This document shows, in pieces, positions 9,235-18,879 of a DNA stretch of 64,000 nucleotides; position 1 is the stretch's first letter; each line of letters starts with the position of its first letter. The notes under the pieces were generated by a model. It had not been told where the DNA came from. It made no database searches and saw nothing but the letters and a program-made list of their open reading frames with translations. Made by a program: the position numbers and the translations under genes. This DNA is from DRKI01 sp011051875. Its GTDB lineage: Bacteria > Desulfobacterota > Desulfobulbia > Desulfobulbales > Desulfobulbaceae. The stretch covers positions 13,634 to 77,633 of the forward strand of contig JALXDL010000024.1 in assembly GCA_026990385.1 (NCBI GenBank), read 5' to 3'.

Positions 9235-10290
9235 TCACTCCAGGACCAGGGGTTTCAGGTCCGCGGCATCGGCACCATACTGCCGCCGTTCTTCCGCCGG
9301 CATGGGAATAAGTCCCTTGTCCGCGAGATAGCCGTCCTCTCCCCAGGCCCGATCACTGGTGAACTCGGCAATGTATTCGCGCATGCCGGGAATAACACCG
9401 ACATGGGCATCCTTTACGTAAAAATACAGGGGCCTGGAGACGGGATACCGGCCACTGGCAATATTGTCAAAGGATGGTTCTTCCCCGTCCACCAGCGACC
9501 CCTGGATACGGTCGCCATTCTGATCGAGAAAGCTGAACCCGAAGATCCCCACGGCCCTGGGATTGGCCTCGAGTTTCTGGACAATGAGATTGTCATTTTC
9601 TCCGGCCTCGATATAGGCGCCATCCTCGCGAATGGTGTGACAGATCGCCTTGAACCGGCTCTTGTCCGTCGTCTTCAGGGCCTTGATCCAGTCAAAGGTC
9701 GAACAGCCGCCCTGCATGGCCAGTTCGACAAAGGCATCGCGTGTCCCGGAGGTGGGTGGCGGTCCCAGGACCTCGATCCTGGTGTCGGGCAGGGCGGGAT
9801 CAACATCCTTCCAGGTCCGGTAGGGATTGGGCACCAGCCTGCCACTCTCCCCGGATACCGGCACCTCGGCGGCCAGGGCGAGAAAGATGTCCTTCCTGGA
9901 CAAGCGCATCCGCGGAGCCTCCTTGGAGTTGGCCAGGACAATACCGTCGTAACCGATCCTGACCTCGGTGATCCTGTCGACACCGTTCTTCCGGCAGTTC
10001 GCGTATTCTGATTGCTTTATGCGGCGGGATGCATTGGTGATATCGGGCGTCTCGATACCCACACCGGCGCAAAACAGCTTCATGCCGCCGCCGGATCCCG
10101 TGGATTCGATCTTTGGCGTCTTGAAACGGGTGGTCTTGCCAAACTGTTCCGCCACAGTGGTGGCAAAGGGATACACCGTCGACGAGCCGACGATGGAGAT
10201 GTAATCACGGCCCCTGGCAGCGACCGCCGGTGGCACGGCAACAGCAGCACCCAGAAGGGCAACAGCAACACTGAAATCTTTCCTCAACAT
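9235..10290 (-). CDS. pstS: phosphate-binding protein PstS
   Basis: The protein has 351 residues from the ATG at 10290, preceded by AAGGAGAGG and directly followed by a signal peptide (FSVAVALLGAAVAVPPAVA). The phosphate-binding loops IVGSSTVYPFA (near residue 31) and TSGTRDAF are intact. It binds phosphate in the periplasm and delivers it to PstC/PstA. It is placed after pstA rather than first, an unusual order. The 168-bp gap before it could hold its own promoter or a processing site, but I see none clearly. Confidence 0.95.
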   Translation of the reverse strand: MLRKDFSVAVALLGAAVAVPPAVAARGRDYISIVGSSTVYPFATTVAEQFGKTTRFKTPKIESTGSGGGMKLFCAGVGIETPDITNASRRIKQSEYANCRKNGVDRITEVRIGYDGIVLANSKEAPRMRLSRKDIFLALAAEVPVSGESGRLVPNPYRTWKDVDPALPDTRIEVLGPPPTSGTRDAFVELAMQGGCSTFDWIKALKTTDKSRFKAICHTIREDGAYIEAGENDNLIVQKLEANPRAVGIFGFSFLDQNGDRIQGSLVDGEEPSFDNIASGRYPVSRPLYFYVKDAHVGVIPGMREYIAEFTSDRAWGEDGYLADKGLIPMPAEERRQYGADAADLKPLVLE

Positions 10291-10458
10291 ATTCTTCCTC
10301 TCCTTGAATAATGGTCCGTCCATGGCCGGGTGGGGCTTCCCTGTCCATCCCGGCCTCCCTGGTTTCGCCGTGCAACGATAGCGCCCCAATATGAGCAACC
10401 GGTTAGGATTCGGTTCGAAGACTGTTCGATTGCGACATGGCGGACAGTTGACAATGCA

Positions 10459-11736
10459 TCACCAGCGGCGCTCAAATCTCCGGCGCAGGAACACGGCAAG
10501 GCCGTTCATGCAGATGAGAAAGGCGAGCAGGACCATGATCGCAGCCGCGGTCCGTTCGACAAAGGCGCGTTCCGGGGCATCGGCCCAGAGATAGATCTGC
10601 ACCGGCAGCACCGTGGCCGGATCGGTCAGGGTCGAGGGAACATCGACGATGAACGCCACCATGCCGATCATGAGCAGGGGGGCGGTCTCGCCCAGGGCCT
10701 GGGCCATGCCGATGATGGTGCCGGTCATCATGCCCGGCATGGCCAGGGGCAGGACATGGTGGACAATAACCTGCATCCTGGAGGCGCCGATACCCAGGGC
10801 TGCCTCGCGAATGGAAGGTGGCACGGACTTGAGCGAGGCCCGGCTGGCAATGATGATGGTGGGCAGTGTCATCAGGGAGAGGACCATGCCGCCCACAAGC
10901 GGCGCCGAGCGGGGCAGGCCGAGAACGTCCAGGAAAAAGGCCAGGCCGAGCAGGCCGAAGACAATGGAGGGCACGGCGGCCAGGTTGTTGATATTGACCT
11001 CGATCAGATCGGTCCACCACGTGCGGGGGGCGAACTCCTCCAGATAGACCGCCGCGGCAACACCCATGGGAAAGGAAAGCAGCAGGGTGACCAGCATGGT
11101 CAGGAGCGAGCCCGTCATCGCCCCCCTGATGCCGGCCAGTTCGGGCTCGCGGGAATCTCCGGCCGTGAAAAACGTCGTGTTGAACCGTTTTTTCAGACGT
11201 CCCAGGGCGGTCAGGTGATCGATCCAGGCGATCTGCCGGTCACTGAGCCGACGCTGGCTTTCCGGTCCCACGCGCGATATGTGTCCCTTGATCAGCATGT
11301 CCACCTCGTCGTCCGCAGGCAGCCAGACCCTCTGCCTGGTTCCGATGAGGCTGGTATCCTGCATGACCATCTTCTGCAGGAGAAAGGCGGCCCCGGAACT
11401 GACCAGCCGGTACAACCTGCGCCGGTCCTTCCGTCCCCGCACATCGGGAAACAGTTGCCGCAGCCCCTGTTTCACCAGGGCTGAATAGTTGGCCCTGGCC
11501 AGGTTGTCGACGTCAAAGTGATCAGCGGCAAAATCGATATCCAGGAGGATCTCGGTCTGCTGGAAGGCTGTCCAGCCATTGGCGACGATGGAAGCGAACA
11601 GCAGGGCCAGGAAGCCGATGCTGACGAGCACGGCCGTCAGTCCCAGGCGCCGGAACAGCCGCTCCCGCCGGTAGCGCCTGGCCAGTCCGCGATGCACCAC
11701 ATCCATGGTGGTCTGTGCCTTGTCGTTCATCTGCAT
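10459..11736 (-). CDS. pstA: phosphate ABC transporter permease PstA
   Basis: The protein has 425 residues, longer than the roughly 290 of E. coli PstA. The extra part is a large periplasmic loop after the first membrane helix (about residues 60-230), as in the long PstA subfamily. The permease core with the EAA motif (REAALGIGASRMQVIVHHVLPLAMPGMMTG) follows. It forms the membrane channel with PstC. The gene starts 18 bp after pstC on the same strand. Confidence 0.94.
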   Translation of the reverse strand: MQMNDKAQTTMDVVHRGLARRYRRERLFRRLGLTAVLVSIGFLALLFASIVANGWTAFQQTEILLDIDFAADHFDVDNLARANYSALVKQGLRQLFPDVRGRKDRRRLYRLVSSGAAFLLQKMVMQDTSLIGTRQRVWLPADDEVDMLIKGHISRVGPESQRRLSDRQIAWIDHLTALGRLKKRFNTTFFTAGDSREPELAGIRGAMTGSLLTMLVTLLLSFPMGVAAAVYLEEFAPRTWWTDLIEVNINNLAAVPSIVFGLLGLAFFLDVLGLPRSAPLVGGMVLSLMTLPTIIIASRASLKSVPPSIREAALGIGASRMQVIVHHVLPLAMPGMMTGTIIGMAQALGETAPLLMIGMVAFIVDVPSTLTDPATVLPVQIYLWADAPERAFVERTAAAIMVLLAFLICMNGLAVFLRRRFERRW

Positions 11737-11754
11737 GGCTCGACTCCCGGCAAT

Positions 11755-13131
11755 CTACTCATATTCTTCCCTGTAACGGCGGACCACGTAAAGCGCCACC
11801 ACGTTCAGGAGCAGGGTCACCACGAACAGCAGGAGTCCCAGGGCAAAGGCGGCCAGGGTCTTGGGGCTGTCAAACTCCTGGTCGCCCACCAGGAGAGTGA
11901 CAATCTGGACCGTGACCGTGGTGACAGCCTCCAGGGGATTGGCGGTCAGGCGGGCCGACAGGCCGGCGGCCATGACCACGATCATGGTTTCGCCAATGGC
12001 GCGGGACGCGGCCAGGAGGATACCGCCGACGATGCCGGGCAGCGCCGCGGGCAGGACAACGTGGATGATGGTCTCGCTCCGGGTGGCACCCAGGCCGTAG
12101 GACCCATCCCGCAGGGACTGGGGCACGGCGTTGATGACATCGTCGGACAGGGAGGAAACAAAGGGAATGATCATGATCCCCATGACCAGGCCGGCGGCAA
12201 GAGCACTCTCGGACGAGACATCCAGGCCGGCCATGGTCCCGACATCCCGGATACAGGGTGCCACCACCAGGGCGGCAAAAAAGCCGTACACCACCGTGGG
12301 CACCCCGGCCAGGATCTCCATGGCGGGCTTGGCCCAGGTCCGGACCCCGGGCGCGGCATACTCCGAAAGGTAGATGGCCGACATCAGTCCCACCGGCACG
12401 GCCACGGCAAGGGCAATGGCCGAGATCATGAAGGTTCCGGCCAGGACCGGCACCGCGCCGAAGGAACCGGAGCTGGCCACCTGGTCGGCGCGCATGGCCA
12501 TCTGCGGACTCCACTTGAGGCCAAAGAGAAACTCCGCCAGCGGTACCTGGCGGAAAAAACGGATCGACTCGAACAGGACCGACAGAACGATGCCGATGGT
12601 GGTCAGGACCGCGACAGTGGAACAGAGCAGGAGCCCCACACGTATGATCTGCTCCACATGGTTGCGGGATCGCAGGTCGGGACTGATCCTGAAATAGACC
12701 AGGGCGGCGGAAAGAACCGCTGTCCCCAGCATGAGAAAGGCCATGAACATCCGGCCGGTTGCGGCCAGGGCCCGGTAGTGGTCCGCTGCCTGCTGCAGGA
12801 CCGGATCGATATCGCGGGCCGCCACGTGCCCCGCCACCAGGTTATGGAGGTCATTGACAAGCAGGGTCTGCTGGGCTGCGCCCCGGGCCAGCATCTCCCG
12901 GGGTAACTCCTGGAGGACCAGGCGGGTAAGGATGCTGTCGGCAAAAAACACCCAGAGAAGATAGATAAGCAGCCCGGGAATCAGGCACCAGAGGGCAACC
13001 AGCATGCCATGGTACCAGGGGCGTGAGTGGAGCCGCTCCCCTGCGGCGACGGCAAGGGCCCGTCGCTTGCCCTGGACAAAGGCGACCGAGGCCAGCAGGA
13101 GCAGGAGGCATGGAACAACGAGGAAGGACAT
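11755..13131 (-). CDS. pstC: phosphate ABC transporter permease PstC
   Basis: The protein has 458 residues against about 320 in E. coli. An added N-terminal region carries two membrane helices and a soluble loop (about 1-150) before the usual permease. The EAA-type loop RDGSYGLGATRSETIIHVVLPAALPGIVGG is intact. It partners with PstA. It begins 9 bp after phoU, so the two are translated from one transcript. Confidence 0.94.
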   Translation of the reverse strand: MSFLVVPCLLLLLASVAFVQGKRRALAVAAGERLHSRPWYHGMLVALWCLIPGLLIYLLWVFFADSILTRLVLQELPREMLARGAAQQTLLVNDLHNLVAGHVAARDIDPVLQQAADHYRALAATGRMFMAFLMLGTAVLSAALVYFRISPDLRSRNHVEQIIRVGLLLCSTVAVLTTIGIVLSVLFESIRFFRQVPLAEFLFGLKWSPQMAMRADQVASSGSFGAVPVLAGTFMISAIALAVAVPVGLMSAIYLSEYAAPGVRTWAKPAMEILAGVPTVVYGFFAALVVAPCIRDVGTMAGLDVSSESALAAGLVMGIMIIPFVSSLSDDVINAVPQSLRDGSYGLGATRSETIIHVVLPAALPGIVGGILLAASRAIGETMIVVMAAGLSARLTANPLEAVTTVTVQIVTLLVGDQEFDSPKTLAAFALGLLLFVVTLLLNVVALYVVRRYREEYE

Positions 13132-13140
13132 GGCTGCCGG

Positions 13141-13803
13141 CTACTCCGTGTCGCCGCGCACGATTTCACCTTCCACCAGGTAGATCACCTCCTCGGCGAT
13201 ATTGGTGGCCCGGTCGCCGATCCGCTCCAGGTGCCTGGCCAGGAGGTACAGGTTGACCAGGCAGGCCGCGTGACCGACCTCGCTGTTCAGGGCCCGGAGC
13301 ACACCCTTGTAGGCCTGGTTGCGCAACTGGTCCACCACCTCGTCCTCGATGAAGATCCGGCGCGCGAGAGCGGCATCCTCGGTGACCAGGGAATCCAGCC
13401 CCATCTTGAGCATCTGCATGACCCTGGCCGACATGGGGTGATAATCAATGGTGAACTCCAGGTCCGAGTCCTTGCTGATGGTCTGCACCCTTTTTGCGAT
13501 GTTCACCGCGATGTCCGCGATACGTTCGAGTTCGTTGTTGATCTTGATGATGGCGATGAGCAGGCGGAGATCACGGGCCACCGGCTGATGCAGGGCCAGT
13601 ATCTTGAGGCATTCCTCCTCGATCTCGATCTCCATCTCGTCAATCTCCCAGTCAGAACCGATGATCTCGGAGAGAAGGTCCGGATCCCTGGTGAGGATGG
13701 CGGCACAGGCCTTCCTGACCCGGTCCTCCACCAGGCTGCCCAGAACCATGAACCTGTTTTTCAACCGTTCGATCTCACGATGAAAGGTAAGCTGATACAC
13801 CAC
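13141..13803 (-). CDS. phoU: phosphate transport regulator PhoU
   Basis: The protein has 220 residues and two tandem three-helix PhoU repeats with the E/DxxxD pattern (LRLLIAIIKINNELERIADIAVNIAKR and the matching LYLLARHLERIGDRATNIAEEVIYL). It links the Pst transporter to PhoR and keeps the Pho regulon off when phosphate is plentiful. It is the first gene of the operon and faces phoB across a 446-bp shared control region, whereas phoU is the last gene in the E. coli operon. Confidence 0.96.
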   Translation of the reverse strand: MVYQLTFHREIERLKNRFMVLGSLVEDRVRKACAAILTRDPDLLSEIIGSDWEIDEMEIEIEEECLKILALHQPVARDLRLLIAIIKINNELERIADIAVNIAKRVQTISKDSDLEFTIDYHPMSARVMQMLKMGLDSLVTEDAALARRIFIEDEVVDQLRNQAYKGVLRALNSEVGHAACLVNLYLLARHLERIGDRATNIAEEVIYLVEGEIVRGDTE

Positions 13804-14249
13804 TGGTCATTCCCCCCTTCGGCATGAGCCGTCATGGCCGGAAACGTATCGGCCAGATGGCCGTGACGCGTGTCTTGTCCACCGTCGTCCTGCCCTTGCT
13901 GACCATGCGCAGGCAGTAGATACCCCGCTTTCGTTATGGTTTGATTAGATGAATATTAGGGTTCTGTTAGGATGTCGATTTTCTGTTGCGCCACCCCGGG
14001 GAGCATGTCATCTTCTTCATCAGCAAAACGGCAGCAAAACCCCTGGCAGCCGGTCAACGGCGCGTGCCCGGTCCATGGCTGACCGGGGACCTTCAACGTG
14101 CATCCTGCCCGGCCGGAGCCACCGTCGGTCGACCGATGATGGCACTACCGGACATCGCCTGCCGGGTGCCGGAGACAGGGCACGGGCACAGGACCGGGAC
14201 ACGGACCGGTCCTGCCCTCGCGGATTGTAGAGAGAGAGGTTCTTGAGGC
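13804..14249. other. shared control region between phoU-pst and phoB-phoR
   Basis: The region is 446 bp without a believable gene. The part at 13930-13985 is AT-rich and holds the 11-bp-periodic repeat listed separately. The rest is GC-rich, and I see no terminator or RNA structure I would defend. Confidence 0.6.
13934..13970. promoter_or_regulatory. 11-bp-periodic TTA(G/T) direct repeats, probable PhoB-binding box
   Basis: TTAT at 13934 and TTAG at 13945, 13956 and 13967 recur at exactly 11-bp steps. PhoB/PhoP-type regulators bind direct repeats of 11-bp period, so this is a likely Pho box controlling one or both of the divergent phoU-pst and phoB-phoR operons. The core differs from the E. 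coli consensus (CTGTCAT), so the assignment rests on periodicity and position. Confidence 0.6.
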
Positions 14250-14951
14250 GTGGGAAAGGAAACCATCCTGATCGTGGAAGACGACATCGACATCCAGCAA
14301 CTGGTGAGCTACAACCTGATCAAGTCCGGTTTTCACGTCACCTGCGCCGATTCCGGCGAGGAGGCCCTGCAGTTGCTGGAACAGGAAAAGGTGGACCTGG
14401 TCCTGCTCGACATCATGCTGCCGGGCAGGGACGGCATGGAGATCTGCGCCATGATCAGGGCGAGGGAACGCTTCAGCCGCCTTCCCGTCATCATGCTGAC
14501 CGCCAAGGGCGAGGAAGACGATATCATCAGCGGCCTTGCCGGAGGCGCGGATGACTATGTCACCAAACCCTTCAGTCCCAAGGTGCTGGTCGCCCGCATC
14601 AGGGCCCAGCTCAGGAAACGTCACGAGCCAGGAGAGGCGGAGGATAACGCCGGGCCGGAGTCCATCAGGATCCACGCCATGACCATCCACCGGGGCAGGC
14701 ACCAGGTCCTGGTCGGCGATATCCCGGTCCACCTGACCACCACCGAGTTCACCATCCTCGAGCTGCTGGCCTCCAGGCCGGGCTGGGTCTTCACCCGCCA
14801 GCAGATCATCGACACCATCAGGGGCTATGACTACCTCATCACCCCCAGGGCCGTGGACGTGCAGATCTTCGGCCTGCGCAAGAAATTAGGCGCTTCCGGA
14901 AGCTGTATCGAGACGGTGCGGGGCATCGGCTACCGCATGAAGGAGAAGTGA
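14250..14951 (+). CDS. phoB: PhoB-type response regulator
   Basis: The protein has 233 residues from a GTG start. The receiver domain has the acidic pocket D11/D12, the phospho-acceptor D54 (LVLLDIMLPG) and the YVTKPF lysine. A winged-helix OmpR/PhoB DNA-binding domain follows (about 135-230, TTTEFTILELLASRPGWVFTRQQI). It should activate phosphate-starvation genes when phosphorylated by PhoR, encoded 37 bp downstream. Its position opposite phoU-pst supports the Pho assignment. Confidence 0.92.
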   Translation: MGKETILIVEDDIDIQQLVSYNLIKSGFHVTCADSGEEALQLLEQEKVDLVLLDIMLPGRDGMEICAMIRARERFSRLPVIMLTAKGEEDDIISGLAGGADDYVTKPFSPKVLVARIRAQLRKRHEPGEAEDNAGPESIRIHAMTIHRGRHQVLVGDIPVHLTTTEFTILELLASRPGWVFTRQQIIDTIRGYDYLITPRAVDVQIFGLRKKLGASGSCIETVRGIGYRMKEK

Positions 14952-14988
14952 TGCCCGCAGGCGAGATAACGAAAAACCGGCACTGACC

Positions 14989-16800
14989 ATGAACAGTGGC
15001 CCCATGCGGAACCGTCCGCTCTTCTGGCAGATATTTCTTGCCTGCCTGGTGATCATCATCCTGGCGGTCTCTGCGGTGAGCTGGTATGGCACGACCACTG
15101 TCCGCCGGTTCTATTATCGCCAGATGCGTGCAGACATCCACTCCCGGGCCGTACTGGTGCGACCGCAGATTCTCGACCTGCTGCGCGGCAACCCCGGTTC
15201 GCTGCAGGAGTTCTGCCGCCAGACCGGGCGGGCGGCCCGGACCCGCATCACGGTCATCGCGGCCGACGGCACCGTGCTGGCCGATTCCAACGAGGATCCC
15301 GCCCACATGGACAACCATGGTCACCGCCCCGAGGTGCTGGTCGCCTTCCAGGGCCGGGTCGGCTCTTCCTTTCGCCTCAGCAAGACCCTGGCCCGCAAGA
15401 TGCTGTACGTCGCCATTCCCCTGGCCGGGAACACGACCGAGCACCGGGGGGTCCTGCGGCTGTCGGTACCGGCCACATCCATGGACATGGTCCTGGCCAC
15501 CATCCACCGCCGGATCATGATCGGCACCCTGTTCATCATCCTGTTGGCAGCCCTGTTTTCCTATTTCATTGCCCGCCGGATCAGCCGGCCGCTGGAGGAG
15601 ATGCGGGCTGCCGCGGAACAGCTTGCCTCGGGCAAAAGCAACCAGCCGCTCCTGCTGCGCGACACCCATGTCTCGCGCGAGGTCGCGGACCTGGCCGGCA
15701 GCCTGAACAACATGGCCGAGCAGGTGAGCCGACGGATCAAGATCATCATTCAGCAGAAAAACGAGCTCGAGGCCGTGTTCAGCAGCATGACCGAGGGGAT
15801 CCTGGCCATTGACCGGCAGCACCGGGTCATCCGCATCAACCGGACTGCTGCCGGCCTGTTTCAGGTCGATCCCCAGGCGGTCAAGGAAAAGCCCATGGAA
15901 GGGGTGCTCCGCAATCGTGACCTGCAGGCATTCATTGTCAGGGCACTGGACATGGGGGAACCGGCAAGCCGGGATATCGTGCTCAACAGCGGCGAAGAAG
16001 AGGTGCTGCTCTCACTGAATGCGGTGCCCCTGTATGACGGGGACGGTAAAGAGATGGGGGTCCTGGTGGCCCTGGATAATGTCACCAGGATCCACCGGCT
16101 GGAGACGATCAGGAGGGATTTTGTGGCCAACGTCTCCCACGAGCTGAAGACGCCGATCACCGCCATCCGCGGCTACGTGGAGACCCTGCGTGACGGTGCC
16201 GTCAATGATCCGGACCACAGCCGCCGTTTTCTGGAGATCATAGGCCGGCAGACCAGCCGCCTCGATGCCATTGTCGATGACCTGCTCACTCTCTCCCGCA
16301 TCGAGGACACAACAGAAAAAGACGCCATCCGGAAAGCCAGGGAAAACATCTTTTCCCTGCTCGACTTCTGCCGGCAGACCTGCTCGGTGAGCGCTGACCA
16401 GAAGGGGATCACACTGGCCATCGAATGCGAACCGTCCCTGGAAGCACCCCTCAACCGGGCCATGATGGAACAGGCGGTCATCAACCTGCTGACCAACGCC
16501 ATCACCTACAGCCCCGACCACTCACGGGTCGTTCTCCAGGCAACGGCCGGCCGGGAAGATGACGGCCGCAGGGTGATTCGTCTTTCGGTCCGGGACCAGG
16601 GCCCCGGCATCGCCAGGGAACACCAGCAACGCATCTTCGAGCGATTCTACCGCTGCGACCGGGCCCGCAGCCGCGAGGCCGGCGGCACGGGCCTCGGACT
16701 GGCCATTGTCAAACACATCGCCCAGGCCCACAACGCCACCGTGCAGGTGGACAGTCATCCCGGCCGCGGCTCGACCTTCACCATTATCCTGCCGGCGTGA
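14989..16800 (+). CDS. phoR: PhoR-type sensor histidine kinase
   Basis: The protein has 603 residues. There is one N-terminal membrane helix (about 12-32), a periplasmic domain of about 140 residues, a second helix (about 175-195), then HAMP, a PAS domain (about 255-365), a HisKA box (FVANVSHELKTPITAIRGYVETL) and a HATPase_c domain (NLLTNAITYSPD; DQGPGIAREHQQRIFERFYR; GGTGLGLAIVKHIAQAH). All catalytic motifs are intact. It phosphorylates PhoB under low phosphate, gated by the Pst-PhoU complex. The large periplasmic loop differs from the E. coli form, which nearly lacks one. Confidence 0.92.
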   Translation: MNSGPMRNRPLFWQIFLACLVIIILAVSAVSWYGTTTVRRFYYRQMRADIHSRAVLVRPQILDLLRGNPGSLQEFCRQTGRAARTRITVIAADGTVLADSNEDPAHMDNHGHRPEVLVAFQGRVGSSFRLSKTLARKMLYVAIPLAGNTTEHRGVLRLSVPATSMDMVLATIHRRIMIGTLFIILLAALFSYFIARRISRPLEEMRAAAEQLASGKSNQPLLLRDTHVSREVADLAGSLNNMAEQVSRRIKIIIQQKNELEAVFSSMTEGILAIDRQHRVIRINRTAAGLFQVDPQAVKEKPMEGVLRNRDLQAFIVRALDMGEPASRDIVLNSGEEEVLLSLNAVPLYDGDGKEMGVLVALDNVTRIHRLETIRRDFVANVSHELKTPITAIRGYVETLRDGAVNDPDHSRRFLEIIGRQTSRLDAIVDDLLTLSRIEDTTEKDAIRKARENIFSLLDFCRQTCSVSADQKGITLAIECEPSLEAPLNRAMMEQAVINLLTNAITYSPDHSRVVLQATAGREDDGRRVIRLSVRDQGPGIAREHQQRIFERFYRCDRARSREAGGTGLGLAIVKHIAQAHNATVQVDSHPGRGSTFTIILPA

Positions 16801-16815
16801 ACACCGCCCTGATCA

Positions 16816-18879
16816 TCAGGTCTCGTACTCGTAGGGTTTCTGGAAATAGGTAAACACCTGGACCAGTTTCTCGCGAATCGAAGGATCCTGGCAGTTGCAG
16901 CGAGCGCCATAGAGATAGAAGCCGTCCTCTTTCTGCTCGTGCAGGATCCTGGCCGTCACGGTCACGGTCTCCTCATTCGCCGCACCGCCGTCGGTCGGCA
17001 GGAATATGATGAGATCCAGGGGCGTATCCTTTCTCCAATCCAGTTTCTCCCGGCACTTGATGCGGAATCCGCCCAGGCTGAGGTCACGGGTGATCCCCTC
17101 GACAACGTCATCCCCCATGCGGAGCTGGAGCCGGATATTGTTCCGTATCCGCGGATGCTCCCGCTTGTCGCCATCCTTTCTTTTGACCGTGGTGGCCACC
17201 GGGTCGGTCTCGAATCGGCCGAGCATCCGGTCCAGCTCCTCGGCGATGAAGTGGAGATCGTCTGCGACCAGGGCCGTCGCGTCAGACTTCTTCGAGCTCT
17301 GGCGGAGGACATCGAACAGGTCGTTGATCCGCTCATAGAGCTGGTTCAACTGCTCTGTCTGCTGGTCATTGAACCGGACGATCTCCTCGGTGCTCCCCAT
17401 GGTCTGGTTGATCCCCTCGGTCATGGTCTCGAAGGCGGACACGGTCTTTTCCGACTCCTGCCGCGAGTGGTGCACCTTGTCGACGACATTCTGCATGGAG
17501 CCCACCGACTCGGCCACCCGCTCGGTGAGGCGGTTGATGAGGTTGGTGATCTCGGTGGTCGATTCCGCGGTCTGTTTGGCCAGATCCTTGATCTCGTTGG
17601 CCACCACGGCAAATCCCTTGCCCGCCTCGCCGGCCCGGGCCGCCTCGATGGTGGCGTTCAAGGCCAGCAGGTTGGTCTGGTCGGCAATGTTCTGGATCGA
17701 CTCGATGATGTTGTGGATCTGGCCGGTAGCCTTTTCCAGGGCGCCCATCTGGCGGGCCGTCTCGTTGACACTCTCCACGGTCTCGGCCAGTTCACCGATG
17801 TTCTGGTGGACAGCGGTAATACCCTCCTCGGTCTGGGCCCTGGTCTGGGCCACGGTCTCGCGGGCGATCTCCATCTGGGAACTGACCGCATCGGAGATCT
17901 CCAGCAGGCTACTGATCGCTTGCAACACCTGTTCCGAACTCTGCTGCTCGCGGGCGCTGGCATCGGAGATCTCACCCGAGATCCTGGCGATCTGGTAGGA
18001 AGAGTGGGTCATCTGCTGACCGTTCTGCTGCACCACGTGGATGATGTCGCTCAACGAGCGCCGCATGACATCGATCTGCCGGGCCACGAAACCGATCTCG
18101 TCATTGGGGGGTGGTTCGCTCTCGTAGTGGCGCAGGTCCCCGTTGGTGATGCGCTTGGCAGTGGCCACCATCCGGTTGAGCGGCGCCGTGATCCGCGCGA
18201 CCAGCAGAGACGAGATCTGCATGGCAATGGCCGTGGCCATCAGCCACAGCACAACCAGGGAGACGAGCAGAAAGCGTACCTTGCTGTCCGACTGGTCGGC
18301 CAGCATGCCCACGGCCTTGTTCATGCTGGCCAGAACCCGAACGCTCAGGGTGTTGATCCGGGCCAGATGGTCCGCAGTGGAGCTGCCGGGCCCGACCTGC
18401 GCAATCTCACTCAGGAGTTGGCCCCACAGTTTTTTCACCTCCACAAGCTGCGCCCGGACCTCGCTGTTCCCGGTGCCCGACAGTTGCACCGGCTTGGTCA
18501 GGCCGAGATCCATGAAGGTCTGGCCTCCATCGGTGAGGGCGGCCAGGGAAAGTTCGAAGAGGCGCCTGGTCTTGTTCATCTGGGCACGGTCGGCGTCAGC
18601 GCTCTCTGCTCCCGGCAGGGCAAGGGAGAGGAAAAACTCCTTGGTGAACTTCTGGGTCAGCATCCGCTGCCGACCGGCGATATTGATCACCAGGCCGTCG
18701 CTCTTCTGCCGAAACAGGGTCAGTGACGTATAGGCCACCATGGCGGTGATGATGACCAGGAAAAAGATGTTCAGTACCCGGATCTTCTTTTTGACGCTCA
18801 ATTCATCAAGATGCAAAACCCTGTCGACCAGCCCCAGCCTTCCGCTTGCCACTGCTGCCATGCTCCTTCCCCTCTCCAT
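16816..18879 (-). CDS. chemoreceptor with PilJ-like sensor and C-terminal PilZ domain
   Basis: The protein has 687 residues; Met7 is a possible alternative start. In order: a membrane helix (about 36-56), a PilJ-type periplasmic domain with VINIAGRQRMLTQKFTKEFF, a second helix (about 200-222), HAMP, a full MCP signalling domain with the hairpin tip ESIQNIADQTNLLALNATIEAARAGEAGKGFAVVANEI, and PilZ (about 585-680) with the c-di-GMP signature RIRNN...DLSLGGF. PilJ receptors feed CheA systems that control type IV pili or motility. PilZ binds c-di-GMP, so this receptor may join both signals. No che genes are nearby. Confidence 0.9.
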   Translation of the reverse strand: MERGRSMAAVASGRLGLVDRVLHLDELSVKKKIRVLNIFFLVIITAMVAYTSLTLFRQKSDGLVINIAGRQRMLTQKFTKEFFLSLALPGAESADADRAQMNKTRRLFELSLAALTDGGQTFMDLGLTKPVQLSGTGNSEVRAQLVEVKKLWGQLLSEIAQVGPGSSTADHLARINTLSVRVLASMNKAVGMLADQSDSKVRFLLVSLVVLWLMATAIAMQISSLLVARITAPLNRMVATAKRITNGDLRHYESEPPPNDEIGFVARQIDVMRRSLSDIIHVVQQNGQQMTHSSYQIARISGEISDASAREQQSSEQVLQAISSLLEISDAVSSQMEIARETVAQTRAQTEEGITAVHQNIGELAETVESVNETARQMGALEKATGQIHNIIESIQNIADQTNLLALNATIEAARAGEAGKGFAVVANEIKDLAKQTAESTTEITNLINRLTERVAESVGSMQNVVDKVHHSRQESEKTVSAFETMTEGINQTMGSTEEIVRFNDQQTEQLNQLYERINDLFDVLRQSSKKSDATALVADDLHFIAEELDRMLGRFETDPVATTVKRKDGDKREHPRIRNNIRLQLRMGDDVVEGITRDLSLGGFRIKCREKLDWRKDTPLDLIIFLPTDGGAANEETVTVTARILHEQKEDGFYLYGARCNCQDPSIREKLVQVFTYFQKPYEYET

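Noticed and set aside
16939..18726. A 595-codon plus-strand frame opposite the chemoreceptor gene
   Set aside because: It is antisense to a well-supported gene with HAMP, MCP and PilZ domains; the antisense product has no recognisable feature.
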